From: Rattus norvegicus | Lineage: Eukaryota; Chordata; Mammalia; Rodentia; Muridae | Length of the DNA stretch: 64,000 nucleotides | Reading direction: 5' to 3' | Assembly: GCF_036323735.1 (NCBI RefSeq) | Contig: NC_086026.1 | Coordinates: 55,619,039 to 55,683,038 of the forward strand | Shown here: positions 51,800 to 61,587 of the stretch, one piece after another | Layout: each line of letters opens with the position of its first letter | How positions within the stretch are numbered: the stretch's first letter is position 1 | Translations under genes and position numbers: made by a program | The notes under the pieces: generated by a model | Database searches by the model: none | What the model saw: only the letters and a program-made list of their open reading frames with translations | What the model was told of the DNA's origin: nothing

Positions 51800-52125
51800 A
51801 TAGTTTGAAATGAATGTTTCCTCCCCATAGGCACATGTGTTCAAACACTTATTTCCCAGTGATCAGCGCCATGCAAGGCTGTTGAACCTTTGGGTCTGCA
51901 GTCTAACTGATAGAAGTGGGTCACTGTGGACAAACCTTGACAGTGATAAATATTTATGATTTCAGCCAAACTCTTTGTTTCCTGGTCCCCAAAGTAGGGG
52001 GAGACTCTGCCACATCCTCCCACGGCCATGCCTTCCTGGCCATGTTGGTCAGAAACCATAAGCGGGACTGTTTTTCCTCCTTTTAAGCTGCCCCTCTCAA
52101 GCACTGGGTCACAGTGCCTAAGAAA
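51800..52125 (+). mobile_element. ORR1-type MaLR LTR
   Basis: TTTGAAATGAATGTTTCCTC, CCCATAGGCACATGTGTTCA, CCACATCCTCCCACGGCCAT, GTCAGAAACCATAAGCGGGA and CACTGGGTCACAGTGCC loosely follow the sense ORR1 order (TTGAATGAATGTCCCTCCATAGGCATATGTGTTTGAA, ...GCCATGCC.., GGAACCATAAGCC). It is diverged. Confidence 0.5.
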
Positions 52126-52864
52126 GGAACTGACAGGTCTCTCCAGTTCTTACTTCCTTTCCCGTTCTGTTTAAGTCCCCTGATCTGCCATTTGATCACT
52201 GTGCTGCTAAAGATTTACTGATGAAACCAAACTACTATGTGTAATATAATGGGCAGATTCATTACAAATATACCATGAAGAATTAGGTCATGTGACTGTA
52301 AGCCAGGAACTCCCCAAACCAGAAGCTGGGAGACTAGAGATACAGGAGAGCCCATGGTATGAATTCCAATGTGAGAGCCTGTTGTCCCAGGGCTCAAGAA
52401 TGTCAGTATTCAAGTTCAAGTCTGAGACGAGAAAGACCCAGTGTCTCTGCTTGAAAGCCGTCAGGCAAGAGGAGTTCTCCTTTCTTACTGGAAGGTTGAC
52501 CCTTTTGTTCTAGTCAGGTCTTCTGGTGATTGGATGGGACTCACCCACAGGAGAGCCAATGCTTTGCTTTATACAGCCTCCAGTGCATGGTTATCTCATC
52601 TAGGCAGGTCCTCACTGATACCTATAGAAGGATGGTGGATCAAATATCTGGGCACCCAATGACCTTGTCAGGTTCGCACATCCATTAACCTTGGTCACCA
52701 TTCCTATTTCCTCAGATACTTTGCCCTGTTACTCCTGTCTCTTAACCCAGAAACACTAAGCACTGGATCAGCCCAGTCGGCTACCTTTTCACTTATTTTC
52801 CTTTCCCTCTCTCTGTGTCCTTCACTTTTACCTGACAAGTTAACTGTTAAATAAAAGAACGAGC
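52126..52864. other. single-copy DNA, nothing recognised
   Basis: No repeat or gene was recognised. Confidence 0.4.
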
Positions 52865-52866
52865 CA

Positions 52867-53025
52867 CGGGGGTTGGGGACGCAGCTCAGCTGGTAGGATT
52901 CTTGCCTAATGTGCACAAAGCCCTCAGTTTGATGCACAGAGTGACATAAGCCAGGTGTGGTGACACATGCTAGCATTTAGGAGGTGGAGGCAGGAGGATC
53001 AGAAGTTCAAGGTCTGAGTGAGCTA
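52867..53025 (+). mobile_element. ID-B1 fusion SINE (sense)
   Basis: GGGGGTTGGGGACGCAGCTC, AGCTGGTAGGATTCTTGCCT, GCCCTCAGTTTGATGCACAG (ID part), then AAGCCAGGTGTGGTGACACA, TTAGGAGGTGGAGGCAGGAG and AGAAGTTCAAGGTC (B1 part). It keeps recognisable A and B boxes. Confidence 0.8.
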
Positions 53026-53207
53026 TTCAGTGAGAAGAGATAATACATTAAATGACCCCGAGCCCAGGAAGGACAGTGTCACCGGGCAGATGACAAAGGC
53101 ACCTGTTATTAGAAGGTGGAGCTGGGGGTTAGGGGTTTTCAAAGCACAAGAGTGAGGTCCACAGATACTGGATTTGCTTAGTAACTCAGTCACAGAGCCG
53201 TGCTGAG

Positions 53208-53345
53208 CTTGGGGTCAGAATGCTTGGATTCAAGGTCTGTTTCTGTCATTTTTGAACTACTCACAGCTCATAGAGATTCACGTAACCTCCCTAAATTCTT
53301 GCTTCTCTCATTTATTCAACAGGGATCTGTAACCTCCTTGGATCA
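53208..53345 (+). mobile_element. MIR SINE
   Basis: TTGGGGTCAGAATGCTTGGA, TTCAAGGTCTGTTTCTGTCA, AACCTCCCTAAATTCTTGCT and TCTCTCATTTATTCAACAGG track the sense MIR (GAGTCAGACTGCCTGGGTTCAAATCC, TTAACCTCTCTGTGCCTCAG). Confidence 0.5.
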
Positions 53346-54725
53346 CAAGAAACAAACAAGGTTGAGCACTGGGGGAAGGGCTATGTGTTTTACAGGTGAG
53401 ATGAAGGTCTCTTCAGCATCTATTAGGAACGTGGGTGAGTAGCAACCTGGACAGGCCTTGTTTAGTCCCCAAAGGAAAGGAGGCAACCCCCCTCTACATC
53501 TGGGGAGTGGAACTGCAGGAGGCATTGAGTGGCAGCTGCTCACAGCTCTTGAAGGCAGGGAGAAGCTGGACTTAGACTCAGCTCCCGGCCAGACTCGGGC
53601 CTCCTGCCTGGAATAGAACAAAGGTGTGTACCTGGGAAGAAGGCATGGTTGGGTGGTTCGTGGTAGACAGGACAGCCAGGCTTTATCTTCTAGACCTGGT
53701 AGACTCGCTCCCAGAACCTTTCTTGGACCTACACTTGACCTTCTTTGATCCCGTGCCCCAAGCCCTAAGGATCTCACCTCGGAGAGACTCAAGCATGGAC
53801 TGAGAGATTGCATATGGCTGCCAGGTTGGAAGAGACTGAGTTTTCTCTTAAAGCTCAACTCCTTCACCTGACAGCATGTGGCCTTTGATGAACCTCAAAG
53901 ACAGAGTCCCAGGCCCATTCTGCAGGCAGTTTTGTAAGCTAGTGATCTGAAGAAGCTGAAGCAATCCCGAGATCATAAATGCTATGCAAAGAGAAGGAAG
54001 GACTCAGACCTGGCTTGGTAAAGGCCTTCGGGGAACGCATGCACGGATCGCAGGATGAGTCCTGGGAAACATCTTTCATCTTGGCCTCCAACCGAGGCAT
54101 GAGGCATGAGTTTAAGGACAGTGGACTCCAAACTAGGGACTTCTCTACTGTTCGGAGTTCCTGGGATGCTATGTGTGGGGCAGGTTCAATAGGGAAGTAA
54201 GGAAGCAGAAAGCCAGAGGAGACGGTGCTGGTGGTCAGGAGGATCTGGGAGGGCAGTGGAGGGCTGGCTGAGCAGACTAGCTGATGCCAGGTCCTGGCCA
54301 TGCCAGAGTTTTAAAGCAATTGCTTATACCGAGTGTTTAAAGCAGTTTACTCATGGTGCCAACTGTTCTTGGATGATTTTCCCTAAATGTTTGATGTTTT
54401 GTACTTGTGCCCAGAGGCAATTTTACATGGTGGGGGCTCTTCTGTCAATCTGTCACGCTGAGTGATTAGAAGCAGGAAGGAGGTACCGATGTCCCCCTCA
54501 GGGGTTGCAGGATGTCTGTACTAATAGCCAGTCGGCCAGGCAGACAATCTATTAGTCAGTCCACTCCCTGGGCTGAGAACCTGTGAACCCATGACTGTGT
54601 TAGATGGGGTGCTGGAGAACCTAGGGTGGCATCTTTGTCCTCACTGTGCTTAGGATTGGACAATGTGTTCTGTCTCTTTTTCTGGCACTGCATATACCCA
54701 CAAACACGTGTATAAATGTGCATGT
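53346..54725. other. single-copy DNA, nothing recognised
   Basis: A 174-codon minus-strand frame (53867-53343) has no recognisable domain or conserved motif and is treated as chance. No repeat was recognised. Confidence 0.45.
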
Positions 54726-54726
<1 letters not shown>

Positions 54727-54780
<54 letters not shown>

Positions 54781-54795
54781 GAGAGAGAGAGAGAC
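54727..54795. repeat. (CA)n(GA)n compound microsatellite
   Basis: (CA)24 at 54727-54774 is followed by A-GA units to about 54794. This is the same CA-then-GA arrangement as at 36964. Confidence 0.97.
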
Positions 54796-56264
54796 CCCCT
54801 CCTTCCCTGACACATGAGGCCTGAGTATCATCTAACTTAAAGCTCTCTAGGATGATTTCCCATCTGTGTCTGAGCATCTCTCATACTACTGGGAGTCCAT
54901 TTTGTTGGAAGAAGCCACTGGCTTTCTTGGAATCAGAGCAGCCAGGCCGAGAGGCATGAGGGATGGCTAAGTTGTTGCCCGGCTCCTCTCAGGTTTCTGA
55001 CCTGGCCGTAAGTGCCAAGGGGAAGCAACCCTGGGCACAGAACCAGGACTCACGCAGCCTCTGTCCAAACCAGAGGATAGACTGTCAGCTCCAGAAGGCT
55101 GAGGATCAGGTTTCGTGTGCTTAGTGCCCAAGGCTGGACCTGGTGGTGAACACCCGTGAGGTGAATGAGTGGAGATCTGTCAGACTCCAGCTTTTTGGGT
55201 GGGCTCTTAAAATGCAAATGCTCTGGTGTGAGGCAGGGGGCCCTACTAATCTGAGGCAGGCAAAGTAGCCAACCTGGGTAAGCCGGATCCATATTAGCTT
55301 CTTAGCTTGGCCAACCAGGAAGTGTGCCACCTCCGTTCTTTTACTTGGGGTCTGGACATCTACCTAGTAGAGTTGAGGTCTGGTCCGAGAACCATGCAAG
55401 CTGGGAGTGAGCTAAAGGCACCCAGGAAGCCTACATAGAAGCGGTGGGTCTGGAGAGACAGAAGGAAGCTGTGTTCTAGAATGGTCCTGCCATAAGTTGC
55501 TTTGGCAGGAAACCCCTGAGCTGGGACTGTCATTCCCCTGCTGGCTTAGGAGCCTAGTCCAGCTCTGAGGTGTTGTCCCACCACAGTCGTGTGGGGACAG
55601 AGTGGAGAGATTCTTCATTAGGACTGTTGGCCTCCCATCAGTCAGTTCTCACCGTGTGTGATTTGGCAAGAGCCCTCCTCATCCTTCCCACTCAAGGGAG
55701 AGAGGGGCTTGGATGAAGTGACAAAGACAAGAGTTTGGGGCTTGGAATGGTGGCTAAGGAGGCATCAGCCAGGGGGGTGTGTGTGTCATAGAACCTAGTG
55801 GGCATCGGGGAAAGATCACCAAGTGGCTCTTTTACCTGAGACACCTGCTTGGGACAATCCAAGCAAGTTATCCCTCCTTTGCATGCTCCTCTGCTTTCCA
55901 CAGAAGCTTGGGTGATTTTCCATAGGAGATACCATTTCCCCACTTGGAGATGTGTATTTAGTTCCTGTGGAGCTGGGGACAGCAGGAACAAGCTCTCTGC
56001 TGTGCATCACAGGGAGCCTCAGAGCTCGGTGGGGCGGGATGGATCCCAGGAGATACTGTGTTGGGTTTGTCGTAGTGCCACATGCTATAAATATGATCAC
56101 CAGGTCTAGCTGTCAGATGCTTTGTGTGACCGTGTCTCCTGTTAGCCCAACGGCAGGAAACCATCCACTCTGGGGTCAAGGGTCTGGAATAAAGGTGTAT
56201 CCTGTCACTTGTTAATCGTGTTGCTGGGGTTGGAGCCTCCGGCCACTCATTAGCCATGAGCCTG
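54796..56264. other. single-copy DNA, nothing recognised
   Basis: About 1.5 kb without a recognised repeat. ORFs on both strands overlap and lack domains. Confidence 0.45.
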
Positions 56265-56460
56265 TGTCAGAAAATGTTTGCTTAGCATGTGTGAAGCCCT
56301 GGGTCCCACCCCTGGTGTCCCAGAAAAAGTATTACATACCTGTAACTCCAGCACTCGGGAAGTAGAGACAGGGTGATCAGAAATCCAAGGTCGTTCTTGA
56401 CCTTGGCAATTCGAGGCAGGCTGGATCTACAGTGAGACCCTGTCACCAGCAAATGCAGGA
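56265..56460 (+). mobile_element. ID-B1 fusion SINE (sense)
   Basis: TTTGCTTAGCATGTGTGAAG, CCCTGGGTCCCACCCCTGGT (ID part), then TTACATACCTGTAACTCCAG, CACTCGGGAAGTAGAGACAG, AGGCTGGATCTACAGTGAGA and CCCTGTC (B1 part) give an ID-B1 fusion. Confidence 0.75.
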
Positions 56461-57025
56461 AAGCTGCATGTATAGAAAAGGGACAAGATGGGGGAGTGGT
56501 TAGAGAAGACCTTTTTTGCCCCAAAGATGCTTGAGTATTGGTTATATTGCTTCTGAGTGAGCACCCTCGAGGGCACAGCATGTCATACAAATGCAGAAAC
56601 TCACTGCATTTGCTCACGTATGAAACATACATGAGCGACGAACAGTCTGCAGCGGCCTGTGGGATCCTCTAGTCTATAACGGGGACACAGGACCTCTTTC
56701 TAAAAATAAACAAAAATCAAACAAGCAAACAAACAAACAAACAACAACAACAAAAACCCCTGGATTGCATGAGGCTGTCTGAGCGCCAAGAGGCTGTCCT
56801 AGGTCGTATGTAAGTGGACAGAGCCAGGGCTTGGGGCAAGGGTTATTGCAGGAGGGTTGTTTTCTCCCCTGAGACTTCAGGTGTCTTGGGACTGGTAAAA
56901 GCTGGGGGTAGAAGAGCATGGTAACCAGGGTCAAGGAGGTCTTCCGCCCCAGCAGATACAGAGGGACGCTCCCTCCCCTCCCATCCAGAGAGTTCCTTCC
57001 CCACTCCAAAGCCAGCACAAGGTAA
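56461..57025. other. single-copy DNA around an A-rich tract
   Basis: No gene was recognised. Several short frames overlap. Confidence 0.4.
56700..56760. repeat. (CAAA)n and (CAA)n A-rich tract
   Basis: AAACAAACAAACAAAC units pass into AACAACAACAAAAACC. No SINE head was recognised directly upstream. Confidence 0.9.
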
Positions 57026-57027
57026 TA

Positions 57028-57445
57028 GTTTTTGAAACATTTCATTTGAAACATTTGCATGGAGTTATTAAATAAAATAAAGGTTGACTTGAAGCAGTGC
57101 TTGTTGGGAAATGTGATATGGAAACTCATTTAATATGAAAGAATGTGGATGCCTGAGCATATGGTAACGGCCTGATTGCAGATAGTATCTGATAACTCCA
57201 TGCGAACACATTTCAGTCACAGTATCTGTCGCGCTGGTCCTCCGCTCCAGAAGCGCAAAGGGGTGACGGTATGCGAGACCTCCCTTCCGGGCCAGATTAG
57301 AATTAATTAATTGGGAATATTGTGACATTACTTTTGTAATTAAGAAGCTCCACTATTTGCTGTGGCAGTGAGGTGAAGTGTTTACTATTGTCTCCGATGA
57401 GGCAGGGAGAGATGAGACGTGGCGAAATTATAGCAGAGAGAGCCA
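57028..57445. promoter_or_regulatory. strong regulatory candidate (AT-rich and CpG-bearing)
   Basis: This 400-bp single-copy block begins with a 12-bp direct repeat, TTTGAAACATTT at 57031-57042 and 57045-57056, then TTTGCATGGAGTTATTAAATAAAAT. A CpG-bearing middle (57225-57300, with GTCGCGCTGG, AGCGCAAAGG and GACGGTATGCG) precedes AATTAATTAATT (57301-57312) and TAATTA (57337-57342). No repeat family was recognised. The mix resembles deeply conserved developmental enhancers. I rank it with the best candidates here, but it is inference. Confidence 0.48.
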
Positions 57446-57689
57446 TCTGGAGTGGGAGGCTCTTCTCTTTCTGTCTTCAGCTTTTCTGACTTGCCTATAG
57501 TGTGTGGGGCTCCAGATAGGAGGCAGGGTCTCAGGGCCAGGCAGGCCACGGGCAGAGCTTCCCACACCTCCCGGAGGGTCAAGGGTGACTTCTCTCTCAG
57601 GCTTGTGGATCCCAGGAGGCGGCTCCCAAGCCTGCAGATAAGGGGGCGGAGCCCTCCAAGGAACTCATGACATAATGGGCAGGGAAAGC
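57446..57689. other. single-copy DNA, nothing recognised
   Basis: No repeat or gene was recognised. Confidence 0.4.
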
Positions 57690-58035
57690 AGAGGTCAAAG
57701 GTGATTCAAGGCTGATGAGCAGCGACACGCCCCTTCCTCTCTGGATCAACTGTGAAATCCATTTGTCCTTGAACAGATGAACTCAGGGAGGTGAACACTG
57801 TCACTTCTGGGCATCTGCAGAAGGGCTGGGGAGGGAGGAGAGGCGCCCATATGCTGGCCCGTCTCCCAGTACACGACCCTGGGAGTTTGCTTGTCTTTCT
57901 GCCTTTTCCCCTTCCTGGGGAGAAAATGGAAATAATTTCCTTTGAAACATGACATTTCCTAATCCGGCGCCCGGCCTGGCTGACAGCAGGATTAGTGTGC
58001 TCAGGCTGCCAAGCCTGGTTGGCCATATGCAGGCA
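57690..58035. promoter_or_regulatory. regulatory candidate
   Basis: CAGAGGTCAAAGGTGATTCA just upstream contains AGGTCAAAGGT (a nuclear-receptor DR1-like pair). Further on come GGATCAACTGTG, TCCATTTGTCCTTGAACAG, GAAAATGGAAATAATTTCC, CTTTGAAACATGACATTTCC, CCTAATCCGG and AGGATTAG. TTTGAAACAT is shared with the 57.03-kb candidate. No repeat was recognised. Confidence 0.38.
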
Positions 58036-58920
58036 CCTCCCATGGGGCTGCAGTGGCCAGAGCCAGCCTCCTCCCCCCCCCCCCCCGGCTCTTCTCCCCT
58101 CTCCAGTCTGGTCTAAGCCTTCCTATCCCTGCACATCGGGGTCTTCCTAACCCAAAGCTGAGGACGTGTGTAATGGCTTCTTTTATCCACCTAGAGCTGT
58201 TAACGTTGTTCATCAGAGGGAAGGTGAGAAGGTCAGGTGTTGGGAGGTAGAGTCCCATCTCAACTCTGCAGGAACCCAGAGTAAGAATATAGGGTGCATC
58301 ACGATCCTGTCTGGGTTCCGGTCTTAGCTTCCAGAGACATTGTTGCCTAGGTAGTATTGAGTCTTTTGGCTCCCCAAAGTCTCTCATTAGTAAATATCAT
58401 ATTTATGTATATAACATATATAAATACATAAATGTACAACATATAATATTAAACAAATAAATGAACTGGTGGTTGTTTACTAGAATGTTCCCCGCCCCGC
58501 CCCTTCTCCACAACTATTCTTTATGGTATCCACAATGGGCATTTGCCCCAGGGTCTCTCGGAGGAGCTGTGCCAGACGGTCAGCACACTTTCTTCCTCTG
58601 GTGCTGCTTATTAGAACGCACGGTGTCCATGCATTGCAGCACCCTGACAGGTGGGTCCCAGTTTCTTCTTCCTCATAGATGAAGAAGCTGAGGACCAGAG
58701 AGACTGAGACTTCTGCTCAGATTAGCACAAGCCAATGAGAACCCACGTGGGTTTATTTCCAATGTCTTGTAACTTAGCTGTTTCTCCCATGTTGTTGACC
58801 TATGGACCTTTCTTCCCCTATTCCGCACAACTCTTGGCCAAGTTCATGAACTCTGGGAGTTGAGCTAACGGCCCTGGCCTATTCTGGCTGGTTGTCAGTT
58901 TAGTTTAAAAAAAAAATCAA
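58036..58920. other. single-copy DNA; AT-rich patch and possible MIR remnant
   Basis: An AT-rich patch spans about 58395-58460 (TATATAACATATATAAATAC). A reversed MIR-like piece may lie at 58655-58735 (GATGAAGAAGCTGAGGACCA, GAGAGACTGAGAC). No gene was recognised. Confidence 0.4.
58073..58086. repeat. (C)14 homopolymer
   Basis: A run of 14 Cs, which may be length-variable or assembly-sensitive. Confidence 0.9.
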
Positions 58921-58924
58921 ATTC

Positions 58925-59104
58925 CACTTACTTGTTGTATGTCTCTGTGTGTGCGTGTTTTCTCCACAGAGTACAGGTGGAGGTTAGGAGACAACTTGAG
59001 GGAGTCATTTCTCTCTCTCCTACTACCGTAGAGGACTGGGGGTGGAACCCAGCTTATTAGGTTTTGTGGTCTGCGTGGTTATTGGCTGAGCCATCTTGCT
59101 AGCT
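58925..59104 (-). mobile_element. B4-related SINE
   Basis: CACAGAGTACAGGTGGAGGT, TAGGAGACAACTTGAGGGAG, TCATTTCTCTCTCTCCTACT and GGTTATTGGCTGAGCCATCT follow a reversed B4/RSINE-type element. Confidence 0.65.
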
Positions 59105-60229
59105 TGATATTCCTTTTCTAGTAGGCTTCGGCGTACTTCCTGTGTAGAGTGCTGTAGAGTGGCCCTTAGCTCCGCAGCTGGCTGAGACATGGTGATCGCC
59201 AAGACTGAGGTCAGACTTAGAATGCCTGACCCACAGGCCATGTCCATGGTCAAGATGAAAGCTGAAAGCTCAGCATGGACAGCTCTTCAGAGGGGACTGA
59301 ATAAAGACGTCAAGTGGTTTTGCATGAAGCTCGAGGTTTCTTTCCCAGTCTTTGAGACTAAGAGAAGAACTCTAGGGAACCCAGGCTCTGTGGTATGAAA
59401 AAGTAGTCAGGTACAGCCAGGAGTGAGCAGGGAGGTCCTAGCTTCCTCTGCCAGGGAATTTCTCCGGTCTCTAGCCTCATTGTCTAAATCTGTCAGCCAC
59501 AAAGTTCGACTCTAGGGTGTTTGAGAAGCTCTTTATGGCCTTGAAGAGGAGGGAGGGCATTTCTGTCCCGCCCCCTTCTCCTTCCCCATCTCTTCTGTAC
59601 TAGGTATTGTGATGGGTTTGAAGCCATACTTGGTCCGGTGGTGTAAGGCGTCTGGGGTGTTTGTGAGAAAAGGAAGGTAGGGAGTTGAGAGGGCTTGAGG
59701 AAAGAAGCCGGCAGTGTGGCTAAGCCGGGACTTCCCTTTCTCGTCTTTGGTGTGCAGTCCACCATTGAGATTCAGGGTAAAAGATGGAGAAAGCACTTTT
59801 TGCAAAGGACCCAGTGATGAGAAGACAGCTTGGCCTGGGGATGACTTTCTTGGAAACCGTATTTGTGGGAGATCAGAGTAGCAAACTGAAAAGAAATCCA
59901 AACTCAGTGGACTGAATGGGCTGGGTGCACCTGAGACCAGAGTGAGTAGGGTGTGGCCTACTGGGAACACCCATCCCCAACATCTGAAGTGTCTTAGGTC
60001 ACTGTTACAGGGACCGGTTCTCCAGAGGCATTGTCCCACTGCACAAAAGGCAGGCTTTCCTTCTCTTCTCAGCACCCCATCCTTTCTTCACTGCCTTTCT
60101 CAGCCTCTCGGCCCCTCCCATCTCCCTCTCTCGTTCTCTCCCTCCCCTATCAAACTCCCCGACCTCTGCATTAGCATTCCCAACCTCCGGCACCAGCCAC
60201 TTAGGCCAGAAAGACAGCTCCTTGGAAAC
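59105..60229. other. single-copy DNA, nothing recognised
   Basis: A 180-codon minus-strand frame (60075-59533) is the longest non-repetitive frame in the window apart from low-complexity ones. It has no recognisable domain, overlaps frames on the other strand and is treated as chance. Confidence 0.45.
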
Positions 60230-60420
60230 ACAATTGAAATATTTTTATAAATGACCAGCGGAGTTTGAGTGACATGCCCTTCTTAGGCTAAATAAAATTA
60301 AAGTTAAACCTTCTAAAAAATACATGAGCCAAACATCCTCCGCACATTTCATTATGCAAATGCGGCTGTCCGGGGCTGCACAAATTAGCCCGCCCTTTGA
60401 AATCGGCTGCCGCTGCCTTC
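60230..60420. promoter_or_regulatory. strong regulatory candidate with perfect POU octamer
   Basis: The block holds ATTTTTATAAATGACC (posterior-HOX-like TTTTATAAA), GGCTAAATAAAATTAAAG, TACATGAGCCAAACATCC, the exact octamer ATGCAAAT (60354-60361) within CATTATGCAAATGCGG, ACAAATTAGCCCG and CCTTTGAAATCGG. CpGs flank the octamer. No repeat family was recognised. The octamer is the classical POU-domain site. An enhancer role is inferred. Confidence 0.48.
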
Positions 60421-61290
60421 TCTTCCTTTTTTTCCGTTCCTCTTTTCTCTCCCTTTGGGTTGTGAGCAAAAAGGCTTTGTGGTTTTGGGCTGGCAGCTGG
60501 AGTCTAGGGGAGCAGGGGAGACTGGAGAGTGGGGAGACCCACAGACTCTTTGAATCTTCTTTGTCCTATTCTTTGCAGAAGACCGCGGGGGAGAAATGAA
60601 TACAGGATGTCTCATCCATTCTCTTTCCAAACTGCTTGGCAGGGTCTGGCCAGGAGAGGTCAGCCTGGGGTTGGGAATGGGGGCTTCCGGGATCGGGAGG
60701 GGTACTCAGAAACCCCTTAGTCTTGGGGCTGTGGCTGCTGCTGACAACAGATGACCTCAGGTCAGGCCTTCCTTCCCCAGGTCTCAGGTATAGAACAACA
60801 TGAGTTTGCTTGTTTTCTTGTTTATCTGAAGCCTGGATAGCACCCGGAGAACATGGGTGGGCCTCTGTGCTTGTCCGGTGTCTAGGAGGGTCACAGTCCC
60901 TCTGATGGGGACATTAGGAAAGGGGAGGATGGAAGATTGGGATACATGGCCACCCATGTCACCAGGGACTGTGATCTCTAGAGCCAGCCTTTCATAATAG
61001 TTCCCAGGAGTGAAATAGCAGCAGGAGACATCAGCCCAGTCCCATGAAGGAGGAGACACTCTGGGTTACATGAGAATCTAGAGTTTCCATATTTGGATGT
61101 GTCTAAAGGTGACTGTTATTACAATCATCAGGTACAGAGGTTACAGAGAAAGTGGGTGTGGCCTTGGGTTTGATCACAGCTCTTCCCTGCTCGATGGTGT
61201 TCAGTGAGTGGGCTGTTGAAGCTGAATACTGTGATTTGGGTGACATATAAGCAGCAGAAACATATCTCCATTTTGGAAGCTCAAGATTCG
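60421..61290. other. single-copy DNA, nothing recognised
   Basis: A T/C-rich patch lies at 60415-60460. No repeat or gene was recognised. Confidence 0.4.
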
Positions 61291-61296
61291 AGAAAC

Positions 61297-61587
61297 TGTC
61301 ATGACTGAAGTGGCATTATTTGGAGGTGTGGCCTTGTTGGAGTAGGTGTGTCACTGTGGGCATGGGCTTTAAGACCCCTACCCTAGCTGCCTGGAAGCCA
61401 GCTAGTCTTTTCCTAGTAGCCTTCAGATGTAGAACTCTCAGCTCTGCCTGGATTCTGCTATACTCCTGCCTTGATGATAATGGACTGAACCTCTGAACTT
61501 GTAAGCCAGCCTCAGTTAAATATTGTCCTTATAAGAGTTGCCTTGGTCATGGTGTCTGTTCACAGCAGTAAAACCCTAACTGAGTCA
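61297..61587 (+). mobile_element. 5' LTR of an ERVL-MaLR element
   Basis: It starts TGTCATGACTGAAGTGGCAT and ends CCCTAACTGAGTCA, with GGAGGTGTGGCCTTGTTGGA, GATGATAATGGACTGAACCT and ATAAGAGTTGCCTTGGTCAT inside. It is about 50 bp shorter than the 3' LTR because of a deletion near the start and lack of a 20-bp duplication. The preceding 5 bp are GAAAC. Confidence 0.88.

Noticed and set aside
53343..53867. 174-codon minus-strand open frame
   Set aside because: Composition is generic and no homology was recognised. There is no supporting initiation or splice signal.
59533..60075. 180-codon minus-strand open frame
   Set aside because: No recognisable domain, no splice or promoter context, and it overlaps other frames. 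Chance frames of this size are expected in 64 kb of GC-moderate DNA.
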